Positions 8,496-16,379 are shown, counted from the stretch's first letter. The stretch is DNA of 21,983 bases from Chlamydiales bacterium (GCA_009937555.1 JAACFD010000009.1:1-21983), one strand, 5' to 3'. The notes: a model not told the origin generated them from the letters alone. Made by a program: numbers and translations.

Positions 8496-9257
8496 GTGTC
8501 AGAGCTTTGCCTTCCTGAGCTTACTCAGCAACTATTTCAAGCGCTAAAGCTTCAGGCTCTGCAGCAAGAGTTGCGTATAGATTTAAGCAAAATTCCTTCC
8601 CTGAAAGACCTACCCTCTCGCTCTGTACCGCCCACTAAAAAAGAGGAAAAGCCTGTCGCCCCACTAGTTCTGAAACCAGCAGCTAAGCCTAAGCCGAGTA
8701 AGCAACAGGCTAATAAAAAAAATATTTTACAAAGCAATGTTGTCAAGACAGATCTTTGTAATACTCCTCCTCCTGTTATAGAAGAAAGCTTTCATGATAT
8801 TGAAAAGAGCATATTTAAACACTTCTCTACGCAAACATGGCACAAATCCCCCTTAGATGATTCAGAAGCTAAGCAAGCTCAGCTCCATTTATCAAGTGAA
8901 ACCAAGCTTGCTCCATGCTTAATTATCCTAGATAAACCTGAGGAGCTTCGGTCTGTCTTTTTCCAAAACCTGGCTCACACCCTCTCTTTTTACCTTGAGA
9001 ACACAGAGATCATTTCAACAAGTCAAGCTATTCATATAGAAAAGGATAGAATTGAAAAAGAGGTAAAATTGATACTAAGTAGTGAAGCATTCTCCTCTCA
9101 GCTCTCAAGTAAGGAAAAAGACTCTCCAAAGAATGCCTGTACCTTTAAATCTATTCCCCTTATCATTTTATCTCATTCCGAAGCCTATACGAATCAATCT
9201 GACAAGAAAAAGCATCTCTGGAATGAAATAAAAAAGCACTTAAGCCATATTTTATAA
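8496..9257 (+). CDS. Unrecognised protein with Pro/Lys linker, coupled to priA
   Basis: This 253-residue protein starts at GTG 8496. A GAGGG lies 8 bases upstream, inside the end of the previous gene, and the two are separated by one base. It has three parts. Residues 1-40 are an amphipathic helical region (LPELTQQLFQALKLQALQQ). Residues 45-80 are a flexible Pro/Lys/Ala linker. Residues 140-253 are an alpha/beta domain with two hydrophobic strands (APCLIILDKPEELR and SIPLIILSHSE) and a final helix (KKHLWNEIKKHL). That C-terminal pattern faintly recalls the psi subunit of DNA polymerase III (HolD), a UDG-like fold, which also ends in a Lys/Leu/Trp-rich helix. This is only a resemblance by eye. 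It lies nine bases upstream of priA, which makes a DNA-replication role attractive but unproved. Confidence 0.78.
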   Translation: MSELCLPELTQQLFQALKLQALQQELRIDLSKIPSLKDLPSRSVPPTKKEEKPVAPLVLKPAAKPKPSKQQANKKNILQSNVVKTDLCNTPPPVIEESFHDIEKSIFKHFSTQTWHKSPLDDSEAKQAQLHLSSETKLAPCLIILDKPEELRSVFFQNLAHTLSFYLENTEIISTSQAIHIEKDRIEKEVKLILSSEAFSSQLSSKEKDSPKNACTFKSIPLIILSHSEAYTNQSDKKKHLWNEIKKHLSHIL

Positions 9258-9266
9258 GCTACTTTT

Positions 9267-11504
9267 ATGTCTTCATATCATCATTTTGCTGAAGTTATAC
9301 TCGATATATCCTGTGACAAAACACTGGATTATGGCATTCCTGATCACTTAGTAGAGAAATTAAAAAAAGGCATGCGGGTTGAGGTACTAGTAAGAGGTCA
9401 CTCTAGAAAAGGCTACGTCACTCATATCAAAGATAAAACAGAGTGTAAAAGAGTTCTGCCAATACGAGAGCTTCTAAACCCTCACGAACTGCTTTCTGAC
9501 GAAATATTTGATCTAAGTATTTGGATGGCTAAATACTACTGCTGTTCCATTCAGAAAGTGCTAAAAACTATTATTCCTTCCCCTATTCGCAAAGATTTGC
9601 AACCTAAAAAACAGCTGGTAATCAAACGAGCTAAAAGTAAAAAAGAACTCATTGAAATCTGTAAAAGCATCCGCTGTAAAAGCCCTAAACAAGCACTTGC
9701 TATTGAGGGCATATTACAAATAAAGAAAGAGGTTCTTCTCACAGAGCTTCTAGAAAAAACAGGTGTGTCTAGACAAGTAATCCATAGCTTAGAGCAAAAA
9801 GGCCTTATCAGTTCTGAAAAGCTTGCCCTTGACAGAGCTCCTATTTTAAATTATGACTTTTTCCCTACTAAGGCTAAAACCCTTAACCCCCACCAACAAA
9901 AAAGCTATGACTCTATTTGTAGCTCATTAGAGTCCCACAAGTTTCATACACACCTTTTATACGGAGTGACTGGTAGTGGTAAAACAGAGGTCTACTTGCA
10001 GTCCATTCAAAAAGCGTTAGACCTTGGAAAAAGCTGCTTAATTTTAGTTCCTGAAATTGCTCTGACAACTCAAACAATTGAACGTTTTAAAAGCCGCTTA
10101 AAAGAAGATATTGCAATCTTACACCACCGTTTAAGCGATGGAGAGCGCTATGACCAGTGGTATAAGATTCTTCGCGGTGAGATAAAGGTTGTGATTGGAG
10201 CTCGATCTGCTATTTTTAGCCCCCTCCAGGACTTAGGCCTTGTCATTGTTGATGAAGAACATGAGCGCTCTTATAAGCAAAGTGAGGAGAGCCCTACTTA
10301 TAACGCTAGAGATATTGCTGTTTTAAGAGGAAAAATGAATCAAGCTTGTGTTGTACTGGGTTCTGCTACTCCATCTATTGAAAGCTTTTTTAATGCAAAA
10401 CAGGGGCGTTATATTCTCAATACCCTTTCTGAGCGAGCTGACAATGCTCAAGATGCACCTGTTGAAGTAGTAGATATGAAACAAGAGTATCAGAAGAACC
10501 AAGGTTTTACTATTTTTTCTCAGCCTCTTTTGAAGCAAATTAAAGAAAACCATCGCCTGGGTCACCAAAGCCTTCTGTTTCTAAATAGAAGAGGCTACTT
10601 TACACTAATGATGTGCACCGCATGTTCTCACGTCATTAAATGTCCTCATTGCGATATTAGCCTCACTTTTCATAGGGGTGAGAATGTATTATCTTGCCAC
10701 CAATGTAATCATTTCATCTCTCCCCCTCCTAAGCATTGCCCTTCTTGTAAAGAAAGCTCTACTATGAAATTTAGAGGTATTGGAACAGAGCAAGTAGAAC
10801 GAAGCTTAAAAGCTATCTTTCCAGAGCTTAGGTTATTAAGAATGGATGCCGACACAACAAGGCATAAAGGTTCCCACGATAAAATCATTAAAGCCTTCCG
10901 TACACATAAAGCAGATGTATTAATCGGCACTCAGATGATAGCTAAAGGCCTGCATTTCCCTCATGTAACGCTTGCATGTGTCTTAAACTGTGACTCTGCA
11001 CTTAACATACCCGACTTTCGTTCTTCTGAGCATGCCTTTCAGTTACTTACTCAAGTAGCTGGGCGTTCAGGTAGAGGAAAGTTAAAAGGGAAAGTGATTT
11101 TCCAAAGTGGACTCCCCTCTCACCCTCTTATTGAAATGGCTAAAGGTCAAGACTTTGAAGTATTTTTTGACGAAGAGATTGAAGTGAGAAAGCTTTTTGA
11201 GTACCCTCCTTTTACTCAGATGATTAAAATCAATTTCCAGGGTGAAGATGAAAAACAGCTAGAATTTTACGCTAAACGTTTTAAAGACTTCCTTGTTAAA
11301 AACCTTCCCCCGAGTTTCCATGTTCATCCTGTAACTCCTTCTGGTCATGCCAAAATAAAGGGAAGCTTCCGTTTTCATTGCTTGATACGTGGCCCTAACA
11401 TTGTGAGTGCTAATAAAAAAATACAGGAAGCACTGGATAGCAATATCTTACCTCACCATATACGCTACTTAGTTGATGTAAACCCTTTAAGCACCTTCTT
11501 CTAA
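9267..11504 (+). CDS. priA: Primosomal replication restart helicase PriA
   Basis: PriA binds abandoned replication forks, unwinds the lagging arm and reloads the replicative helicase. The 745-residue protein has the N-terminal 3'-DNA-end binding domain (to about 105) and a winged-helix segment. A superfamily 2 helicase core follows: Walker A GVTGSGKT (233-240), DEEH box (329-332) and GSATPS (365-370). The zinc module is intact with eight cysteines in four pairs (C450/C453, C459/C462, C477/C480, C491/C494). Motif V/VI features follow (GTQMIAKGLHFP, then QVAGRSGRG). There is no good ribosome-binding site before the ATG, and the previous stop is only nine bases away, so it probably depends on translational coupling. 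No defect was seen. Confidence 0.97.
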   Translation: MSSYHHFAEVILDISCDKTLDYGIPDHLVEKLKKGMRVEVLVRGHSRKGYVTHIKDKTECKRVLPIRELLNPHELLSDEIFDLSIWMAKYYCCSIQKVLKTIIPSPIRKDLQPKKQLVIKRAKSKKELIEICKSIRCKSPKQALAIEGILQIKKEVLLTELLEKTGVSRQVIHSLEQKGLISSEKLALDRAPILNYDFFPTKAKTLNPHQQKSYDSICSSLESHKFHTHLLYGVTGSGKTEVYLQSIQKALDLGKSCLILVPEIALTTQTIERFKSRLKEDIAILHHRLSDGERYDQWYKILRGEIKVVIGARSAIFSPLQDLGLVIVDEEHERSYKQSEESPTYNARDIAVLRGKMNQACVVLGSATPSIESFFNAKQGRYILNTLSERADNAQDAPVEVVDMKQEYQKNQGFTIFSQPLLKQIKENHRLGHQSLLFLNRRGYFTLMMCTACSHVIKCPHCDISLTFHRGENVLSCHQCNHFISPPPKHCPSCKESSTMKFRGIGTEQVERSLKAIFPELRLLRMDADTTRHKGSHDKIIKAFRTHKADVLIGTQMIAKGLHFPHVTLACVLNCDSALNIPDFRSSEHAFQLLTQVAGRSGRGKLKGKVIFQSGLPSHPLIEMAKGQDFEVFFDEEIEVRKLFEYPPFTQMIKINFQGEDEKQLEFYAKRFKDFLVKNLPPSFHVHPVTPSGHAKIKGSFRFHCLIRGPNIVSANKKIQEALDSNILPHHIRYLVDVNPLSTFF

Positions 11505-11511
11505 AGATACA

Positions 11512-11528
11512 GGATTTTAAAAAAATCC
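11512..11528. repeat. Perfect 7-bp hairpin after priA
   Basis: GGATTTT (11512-11518) and AAAATCC (11522-11528) are perfect inverted repeats around a three-base loop, just after the priA stop codon. No T-run follows on the plus strand, so a terminator is uncertain. It may protect the 3' end of the message or weakly separate priA from the lipoprotein gene. Confidence 0.4.
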
Positions 11529-11599
11529 ATTCCAAAGAAAAGATATTTCTGGTAATTCTTAAGTTTTAACAAGAAAGAAAAGCCTATAAGTGAAGCATT

Positions 11600-12664
11600 A
11601 TGAAAAAATTTCCTCTATCCCTTATTCTTTGTATCCTAATATCTCTACTGGCATCTTGTAATAAAACTGAAGGTAAAGTCCTGCTACGAAACCAAAAGAT
11701 GGTATACCAAGCAGAAGCTTACATCAATACAAGAGAATTTGACCGCGCAAAAGAGTACGTCGAGCTTGCGCTAAAGGACCTAAATGGAGCGATTGATAAC
11801 GATCCTGAAAACCCTCACCTTAGAATTGTAAGGGGCCAGGCTTTACTCACTTTATTTAGAGCTGAAAACTATGTCACTTTTGATAAGTCGACTCCAAGAC
11901 CTAGAAACCTTATGCAGCTGCCTAGGCGAAATGAACTTGTAGGTCTAGAAAACACACTAGTTCCTGCCGCTCAAGACTTACTAGTTGCGCTAGATGAGAA
12001 GAATATAGAAGACCTAGAGTTTAAGCATCAAACGATTGCTCATACAACCTTGGCTCATATTTACCGTCTAGATGAAAAGCAACTAGCTAATGCTGATATA
12101 CAATATGAAAAAGCTATTCGACTTTACGAAGAAGAGTATAGAAAGCATAGAGAAAAGATAAGCTCTCGAACACCTTATCAGAGAAAACTTGAGATGCTTA
12201 GAAATCAAATTCACTACCTCATCCTATCACAAGTAGAGGTCAACCTACTTGCTGAAAACTGGCCAAGAGCTCTTGGGCTTTTAGAAAAAATGGCAGGTAA
12301 ACAAGATTTAAAATTCTTTGCTACTCAATTTCCTTTGATTGAAAATAAGATACAGGCAATTGAAAATAAAATGGCAGAGATCAAAGCGAGCCCAAGTAAA
12401 GAAGATAGAGGGAAAAAACTCGTTGATATCATTAGAAAAAACAGAAAGAATAAGCCAGCTAGCCAAGATTCTGTGGGAGTCTACGAAGCTCTACTACTTC
12501 AAACAGAAATCAATTTAACTGACTTAATTAATAACTTAAAATACCGTATTATCTGCTACAATAATTTATCTGAAAAGACTCAAGAAGCAGAAGCAAGACG
12601 TATTTTAAGAATGTATTTCCCACAGCTAGATGCTCAGTTTGATAAGTTTAAGCAATTTCAATAA
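11600..12664 (+). CDS. TPR-like lipoprotein
   Basis: The 354-residue protein has a lipoprotein signal peptide with lipobox LASC (predicted lipidated C20), so it should be anchored in the envelope facing the periplasm. The mature part is almost entirely helical with tetratricopeptide-like spacing. Examples are residues 32-55 (YQAEAYINTREFDRAKEYVE), a pair around 145-175 (HTTLAHIYRLDEKQLANADI) and another near 210-230. Such proteins usually act as scaffolds for other proteins. Long charged helices with repeated KIQAIENKMAEIKASP-type sequence follow in the C-terminal third. I do not recognise a specific family. It is followed after 14 bases by a small membrane protein gene and then a kinase-like gene, so the three probably form one transcript and perhaps one envelope-spanning complex. 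Confidence 0.8.
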   Translation: MKKFPLSLILCILISLLASCNKTEGKVLLRNQKMVYQAEAYINTREFDRAKEYVELALKDLNGAIDNDPENPHLRIVRGQALLTLFRAENYVTFDKSTPRPRNLMQLPRRNELVGLENTLVPAAQDLLVALDEKNIEDLEFKHQTIAHTTLAHIYRLDEKQLANADIQYEKAIRLYEEEYRKHREKISSRTPYQRKLEMLRNQIHYLILSQVEVNLLAENWPRALGLLEKMAGKQDLKFFATQFPLIENKIQAIENKMAEIKASPSKEDRGKKLVDIIRKNRKNKPASQDSVGVYEALLLQTEINLTDLINNLKYRIICYNNLSEKTQEAEARRILRMYFPQLDAQFDKFKQFQ

Positions 12665-12678
12665 AGAGAAGGTAGAGA

Positions 12679-12849
12679 ATGTGCGAATTATGGAAAAGTT
12701 TCAAAAGTGCTAGCCCTGAAATTAAAATGTTTATTCTTACGTGTGCTACTTTAGTGGTCATTTTAATTGTGACTTTAGTATATACTTATGGCAGGTTAAA
12801 CTATGACCGAAGCTATAGCCCTTCCTCGCAAAAAGAACAAACAAGATGA
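12679..12849 (+). CDS. Small single-pass membrane protein (56 aa)
   Basis: A short open frame from ATG 12679 to TGA 12847-12849 encodes 56 residues. The start is preceded by AGAAGGT at a good distance (about five bases). A basic N-terminal helix (WKSFKSASPEIK) is followed by one hydrophobic segment at about residues 17-36 (MFILTCATLVVILIVTLVYT). A short polar tail (RLNYDRSYSPSSQKEQTR) comes last. The stop codon overlaps the ATG of the next gene in an ATGA arrangement, typical of translationally coupled genes. With the lipoprotein before it and the kinase-like protein after it, a membrane-linking role is plausible. No family is recognised. Because it is short, expression should be confirmed, but the ribosome-binding site, hydrophobic segment and overlap together support it. 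Confidence 0.7.
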   Translation: MCELWKSFKSASPEIKMFILTCATLVVILIVTLVYTYGRLNYDRSYSPSSQKEQTR

Positions 12850-14051
12850 CAATAGCAACTACTCTAGATAAGACTTTAAAGAAAGTTTTACACAAAAATT
12901 TAAAGACAGTTTTACTGGTTGACACCCAAACTTCTTCAAGATCTCAGTTAGCAAATCACTTTCAGGGCTATAACTGCGACACTTTCTGCGCATCAGATCT
13001 TAAGGAAGCTTCTAGCATTATTGAGCAAGAGAAGATTAATGCAGTCTTGGTATCTCTTCCTTTTTCATATGATGACCTGTTTAGCTTCTTCCAGAACTTA
13101 CAAGCCAGTAATTCTAGTGTAACTAGTATTATTCTAGGTACGCAAGCTCAGCTAAATAGTTTAAAACAACTTCCCTTTAGGAGCATTTCTTCCTTTGTTG
13201 TAAAAGGTGTTTCTAACTTCCACTTGCTAGATCAGGTTCTACGGTTATCACTAGAAAGAAGGGAACATAGTAATCAACTTAAGCAAAAGAACAAGCACCT
13301 AAGCTGGCTTCTAGAGCAAGAAAAACAAAAGAATGCTCGCTTGGAAGAAGAGAATAATAATAAAAGCCAATTCATCAAACAGCTATCTTCAAACTTGCTA
13401 CTCCCGATAACTCACTTAATCCAATTTGCAGATATAGGTTTAGAGAGAGTAAAGCGTAGAGAACTTTCCTTAGCAGGTGACTACCTGGCAGAAATAAAGC
13501 TAATTAGCCAAGAGCTAACTATTTACATTAATGACTTATTAGAAATTACTAAGCTATCTAGTGGAGAGAGTCAGTTTGATATTGAAGAAGTTGATATCAA
13601 AGAGTTTTTCAAAACTATTAAAAACCGCTTCCAAGCCATTGCTGATAATGCTGAAATATCTCTTAACCTCAATATTAAGATGAAAACACCTTTTATCTAT
13701 GCTGATTACAGTAAACTATTTAAAGTGGTTGTAATCTTAATGAGAAATGCATTTAGATATGTTCCTGAGAAAGGAAAAGTTGATGTTAAGGTAACTCAAG
13801 AAGAGCATTCTTGCTTTATTCAAATTAAAGATAATGGACCTGGAATTCCAGCTAATAAGCGTAAAAACTTATTCAATATGTATGGCCAAAACCTCGTTCA
13901 AAACCGTATGGGTATCATGGGCTTTGGTTTATCTATCTGTAAAGAGCTTCTAGTCAGACAGAATGGTGACATATGGCTTGAAGATGATGAGCGCTCTAAG
14001 GGGTGTTGCTTCTTTTTATCCCTACCAGTTGCCGACTCTCTTTTTGACTAA
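12846..14051 (+). CDS. Degenerate receiver-histidine kinase (pseudokinase)
   Basis: The 401-residue protein has the architecture of a hybrid regulator: a receiver-like domain (about 20-135), a coiled-coil linker (138-175), a dimerisation domain and an HATPase domain (285-395). Key catalytic positions are altered. The receiver keeps D26 but has S70 (AVLVSLPFS) where the phosphoacceptor Asp belongs. The H-box aligns residue for residue (KSQFIKQLSSNLLLPI against the usual KSxFLANMSHELRTPL) and has S182 instead of the phosphorylated His. The ATP-binding boxes look intact: N301 (RNAFRYVPEKG), G1 DNGPGIP (329-335) and G2 GFGLSICKEL (359-368). It should therefore bind ATP but cannot do standard His-Asp phosphotransfer. 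It probably works by conformational change. No transmembrane segment is present; the overlapping small membrane protein may supply one. Confidence 0.85.
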   Translation: MTIATTLDKTLKKVLHKNLKTVLLVDTQTSSRSQLANHFQGYNCDTFCASDLKEASSIIEQEKINAVLVSLPFSYDDLFSFFQNLQASNSSVTSIILGTQAQLNSLKQLPFRSISSFVVKGVSNFHLLDQVLRLSLERREHSNQLKQKNKHLSWLLEQEKQKNARLEEENNNKSQFIKQLSSNLLLPITHLIQFADIGLERVKRRELSLAGDYLAEIKLISQELTIYINDLLEITKLSSGESQFDIEEVDIKEFFKTIKNRFQAIADNAEISLNLNIKMKTPFIYADYSKLFKVVVILMRNAFRYVPEKGKVDVKVTQEEHSCFIQIKDNGPGIPANKRKNLFNMYGQNLVQNRMGIMGFGLSICKELLVRQNGDIWLEDDERSKGCCFFLSLPVADSLFD

Positions 14052-14073
14052 TATCTATCACTTTAGTTACAAT
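14044..14073 (+). promoter_or_regulatory. Sigma70-type promoter for lysS
   Basis: TTGACT (14044-14049) and TACAAT (14068-14073) are separated by 18 bases, and each matches the consensus at five of six positions. The -35 overlaps the stop codon of the kinase-like gene. Transcription would start near 14080, giving a leader of about 32 bases before the lysS ATG. Seen in sequence; activity inferred. Confidence 0.6.
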
Positions 14074-14111
14074 CTTCACTTTTATTACAGATAACCAAAC
14101 AGGGCAGACTA

Positions 14112-15743
14112 ATGAGTCAACCAGACTATTTCCAGCATGAAGAATTCCAAAACAGAAACCGCAAACTAAAAGAGATAAAAGACTTAGGAATAAACCCTTA
14201 TCCTTACAGCTTTAACCGTACTCACATGAATGCAGACTTACATCAAGCCTATGAGGATGATAAAATAGCGGGTTTTGATGAGGCCATGGCACAAAAAAGC
14301 CCTAAAGTAAGTGTTTCTGGACGTATCGTTTTATCAAGGCCTATGGGGAAGAACATCTTTGCTCATATCCAAGATAGTACAGATAGAATTCAATTGGTTA
14401 TTAACCGTGATTTTTGTGAATTCACAGACTATCAAGCAGACCCTGAAAATGCAAACTCCCCTAAACCTCAGAAAATTTTTGAAAAGAAATTAGACTTAGG
14501 GGATATCGTTGGTTGTGAGGGCTACTTATTTAGAACCCAAAAAGGCGAGCTTTCTGTATTAGTCAGCAAAGCAACGCTACTTTGTAAAACCCTACTTCCC
14601 CTTCCCGACAAGCACGCTGGGCTTGAAGATAAAGAGACCAGATACCGCAAACGCTGGCTTGACCTAATCTCTAACCAGGATGTCTATAAAACATTCACCC
14701 TGCGATCAACAATTTTAAAAGAAATTAGAGACTATATGTCTGAGTTTACTTTTATGGAGGTTGAAACACCTGTTTTACAAACTATCTATGGAGGAGCTGC
14801 TGCGAGCCCTTTCACCACGACATTAAATGCTTTTAATCAGCAAATGTATATGAGAATTTCCCTAGAAATTTCTCTTAAAAAACTTATGGTTGGAGGCTTT
14901 GACAGAGTATTTGAAATAGGAAAAGTCTTTAGAAATGAAGGCCTTGACCGAACTCATAACCCAGAGTTCACTATGCTAGAAGCCTATGCAGCTTACTGGG
15001 ATTACAATCAAATGATGGAATTTGTTGAAAACCTATTTGAGCGTATTGCTAAAACGATCAGCAATGGCTCAACAGTATTCCCATTTCCAAAAAGTGAAGA
15101 TGAAGTAATAGATATTGATTTTAAAGCTCCCTGGAAGCGTATTAGCATGATTGATGCAATAAAAGAATACGCTAAGCTGGATATTGAGAGTATGTCAGAA
15201 GAGCAAATGAAACAAAAGCTTGAGCAAACTGGAGAGTACCCAAAAGAAGAGTTAGCAAAACTAAATACAAGAGGTCTTCTTATTCAGGCTATATTTGAAG
15301 AGTTTGTTGAGTCTCACCTACTACAACCTCACCATATAATCGACCATCCGATAGAGACAACTCCTCTTTGTAAGCCGCACAGAGACCCTAAAAAACGAGC
15401 AGAAGGCTTAGTAGAGCGCTTTGAGTGCTTTGTAGCAGGTAAAGAAATCTGTAACGCTTACTCAGAACTAAACGATCCTATTATTCAAAGAAAGTTACTA
15501 GAGCAACAAGCTGACCAAAGAGATAAAGGTGATGCAGAAGCATGTCCATTAGATGAAGACTTTATTGAAGCTATATGTCAGGGAATGCCTCCATGCTCAG
15601 GAATCGGTATTGGTATTGACCGTCTAATCATGTTATTTAGTCAGTCTACATCAATACGCGATGTACTTTTCTTCCCTTGGATGAAGCCTACTGGACAAAA
15701 TCAAAATACTGAAGAGGAAGATAAAGCTCCCGCTAAAGCCTAG
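14112..15743 (+). CDS. lysS: Lysyl-tRNA synthetase, class II
   Basis: LysRS charges tRNA-Lys with lysine. The 543-residue protein has an N-terminal OB-fold anticodon-binding domain (about 60-180) and a class II catalytic core. Motif 2 reads FRNEGLDRTHNPEFTMLEAY and motif 3 GIGIGIDRLIMLF; the ETTPLCK and ERFECFVAGKEICNAYSEL blocks that bind lysine and ATP lie between them. The N-terminus (YFQHEEFQNRNRKLKEIKDL then GINPYPY) closely resembles the chlamydial LysRS as I remember it. An AGGG lies upstream of the ATG. The gene has its own promoter and ends inside a 9-bp inverted repeat where it meets the convergent ferredoxin-type gene. In Chlamydia, lysS and cysS are neighbours. Here they converge, with two small genes between them. 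Confidence 0.97.
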   Translation: MSQPDYFQHEEFQNRNRKLKEIKDLGINPYPYSFNRTHMNADLHQAYEDDKIAGFDEAMAQKSPKVSVSGRIVLSRPMGKNIFAHIQDSTDRIQLVINRDFCEFTDYQADPENANSPKPQKIFEKKLDLGDIVGCEGYLFRTQKGELSVLVSKATLLCKTLLPLPDKHAGLEDKETRYRKRWLDLISNQDVYKTFTLRSTILKEIRDYMSEFTFMEVETPVLQTIYGGAAASPFTTTLNAFNQQMYMRISLEISLKKLMVGGFDRVFEIGKVFRNEGLDRTHNPEFTMLEAYAAYWDYNQMMEFVENLFERIAKTISNGSTVFPFPKSEDEVIDIDFKAPWKRISMIDAIKEYAKLDIESMSEEQMKQKLEQTGEYPKEELAKLNTRGLLIQAIFEEFVESHLLQPHHIIDHPIETTPLCKPHRDPKKRAEGLVERFECFVAGKEICNAYSELNDPIIQRKLLEQQADQRDKGDAEACPLDEDFIEAICQGMPPCSGIGIGIDRLIMLFSQSTSIRDVLFFPWMKPTGQNQNTEEEDKAPAKA

Positions 15744-15765
15744 AGTATTTATAACTCTCTAGGCT
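15737..15765. terminator. Shared stem-loop between convergent lysS and ferredoxin genes
   Basis: AGCCTAGAG (15737-15745) and CTCTAGGCT (15757-15765) form a perfect nine-base-pair stem with an 11-base loop. The lysS stop (15741-15743) is in the left arm and the minus-strand ferredoxin stop (15749-15751) is in the loop. The two coding regions are only five bases apart. Neither side has a strong T-run, so it is a candidate bidirectional transcript end rather than a textbook terminator. Confidence 0.55.
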
Positions 15766-16105
15766 CTCTATCAAACTCAAATGATAAGGCATTAGCTTCT
15801 GGGCAAGATTTTATGCAGGGAAAATCTTCGCACATAACGCATTTTTTTTCTTCAGGATAGATAAGAGGATCCCTTTTCTCCATATCCTCTACCATAATTA
15901 GATTATGGGGACAGGCTTGCATGCACCGATCGCAACCAATACATGCTTTTAGAAAACCTTCTTCTGAGGGGTTTGCACCAGGAGGCCTTTGCTTTTGTTT
16001 AGCACTATCCTCTAAGTAATCAACAACCACATTGTTAGATAAAGAATCCAAACTCTTACCTACAACGTAGCTAAAAGCATCTTTAAAAAAAGTTTTTCTA
16101 TCCAT
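15749..16105 (-). CDS. Ferredoxin-type protein with two 4Fe-4S motifs
   Basis: This 118-residue protein carries two cysteine clusters. One is C55-x2-C58-x2-C61-x3-C65 followed by Pro (CIGCDRCMQACP). The other is C89-x2-C92-x4-C97-x3-C101 followed by Pro (CVMCEDFPCIKSCP). Together they could hold two [4Fe-4S] clusters. The pattern, and the start DRKTFFKDAF, resemble the NapF/NapG/MauM group of ferredoxin-like proteins. There is no twin-arginine signal and no nap, mau or other reductase gene in the window. It is probably cytosolic and passes electrons to an unknown partner. It is last in the minus-strand block, 17 bases after a small winged-helix gene. The ATG has no clear ribosome-binding site. 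The fold is secure; the partner is unknown. Confidence 0.85.
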   Translation of the reverse strand: MDRKTFFKDAFSYVVGKSLDSLSNNVVVDYLEDSAKQKQRPPGANPSEEGFLKACIGCDRCMQACPHNLIMVEDMEKRDPLIYPEEKKCVMCEDFPCIKSCPEANALSFEFDREPREL

Positions 16106-16122
16106 AAAATAATCAGCTATAA

Positions 16123-16365
16123 CTAGTTACTGATTAACTGCTCCACTAGCTCTCTACCTTTTGTAGTGATGCAAATACCGTCACTATCCTTTTTCACAAA
16201 ATTTGAGCGTGCTAATAACTTGAGCATGGTGTTAACCATTTTTTCTGAATGACCAATCTGCTTTCCTAAAGTATAAGGACAAACAGCTTCTTGGCCTTTT
16301 TGCTCTCCATGCTTATACAAAGAGATCATAAACCTTTCGTCTTTTGTTTTTCCTTTCTGGCTCAC
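16123..16365 (-). CDS. Small winged-helix DNA-binding-like protein
   Basis: The 80-residue protein reads as a single winged helix. A helix at residues 8-20 is followed by PYTLGKQIGHSEKMVNTMLK (30-49), a likely helix-turn-helix. The wing is NFVKKDSDGICITTKGREL (55-73). Such folds bind DNA or act as protein-interaction modules. It starts at GTG, supported by a consensus AGGAGG 8 bases upstream. That AGGAGG overlaps the cysS stop codon, so translation of the two is likely coupled. It precedes the ferredoxin-type gene. Two cysteines (C29, C62) are present, too few for a classical iron-sulfur regulator of the Rrf2 type. No specific family is recognised. It could regulate the ferredoxin gene or act elsewhere. 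Confidence 0.75.
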   Translation of the reverse strand: MSQKGKTKDERFMISLYKHGEQKGQEAVCPYTLGKQIGHSEKMVNTMLKLLARSNFVKKDSDGICITTKGRELVEQLISN

Positions 16366-16373
16366 TATGTATT

Positions 16374-16379
16374 CCTCCT
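16374..16379 (-). promoter_or_regulatory. Consensus ribosome-binding site of the winged-helix gene
   Basis: AGGAGG on the minus strand lies 8 bases before the GTG at 16365 and shares its first two bases with the cysS TAG stop. It decides the start codon and suggests translational coupling. It is the strongest Shine-Dalgarno sequence I saw in the window. Confidence 0.75.

Noticed and set aside
12803..12871. A 22-codon frame (MTEAIALPRKKNKQDD...) across the join of the small membrane gene and the kinase-like gene
   Set aside because: It is very short and lies in a different frame from two better supported overlapping genes; no family or hydrophobic feature supports it.
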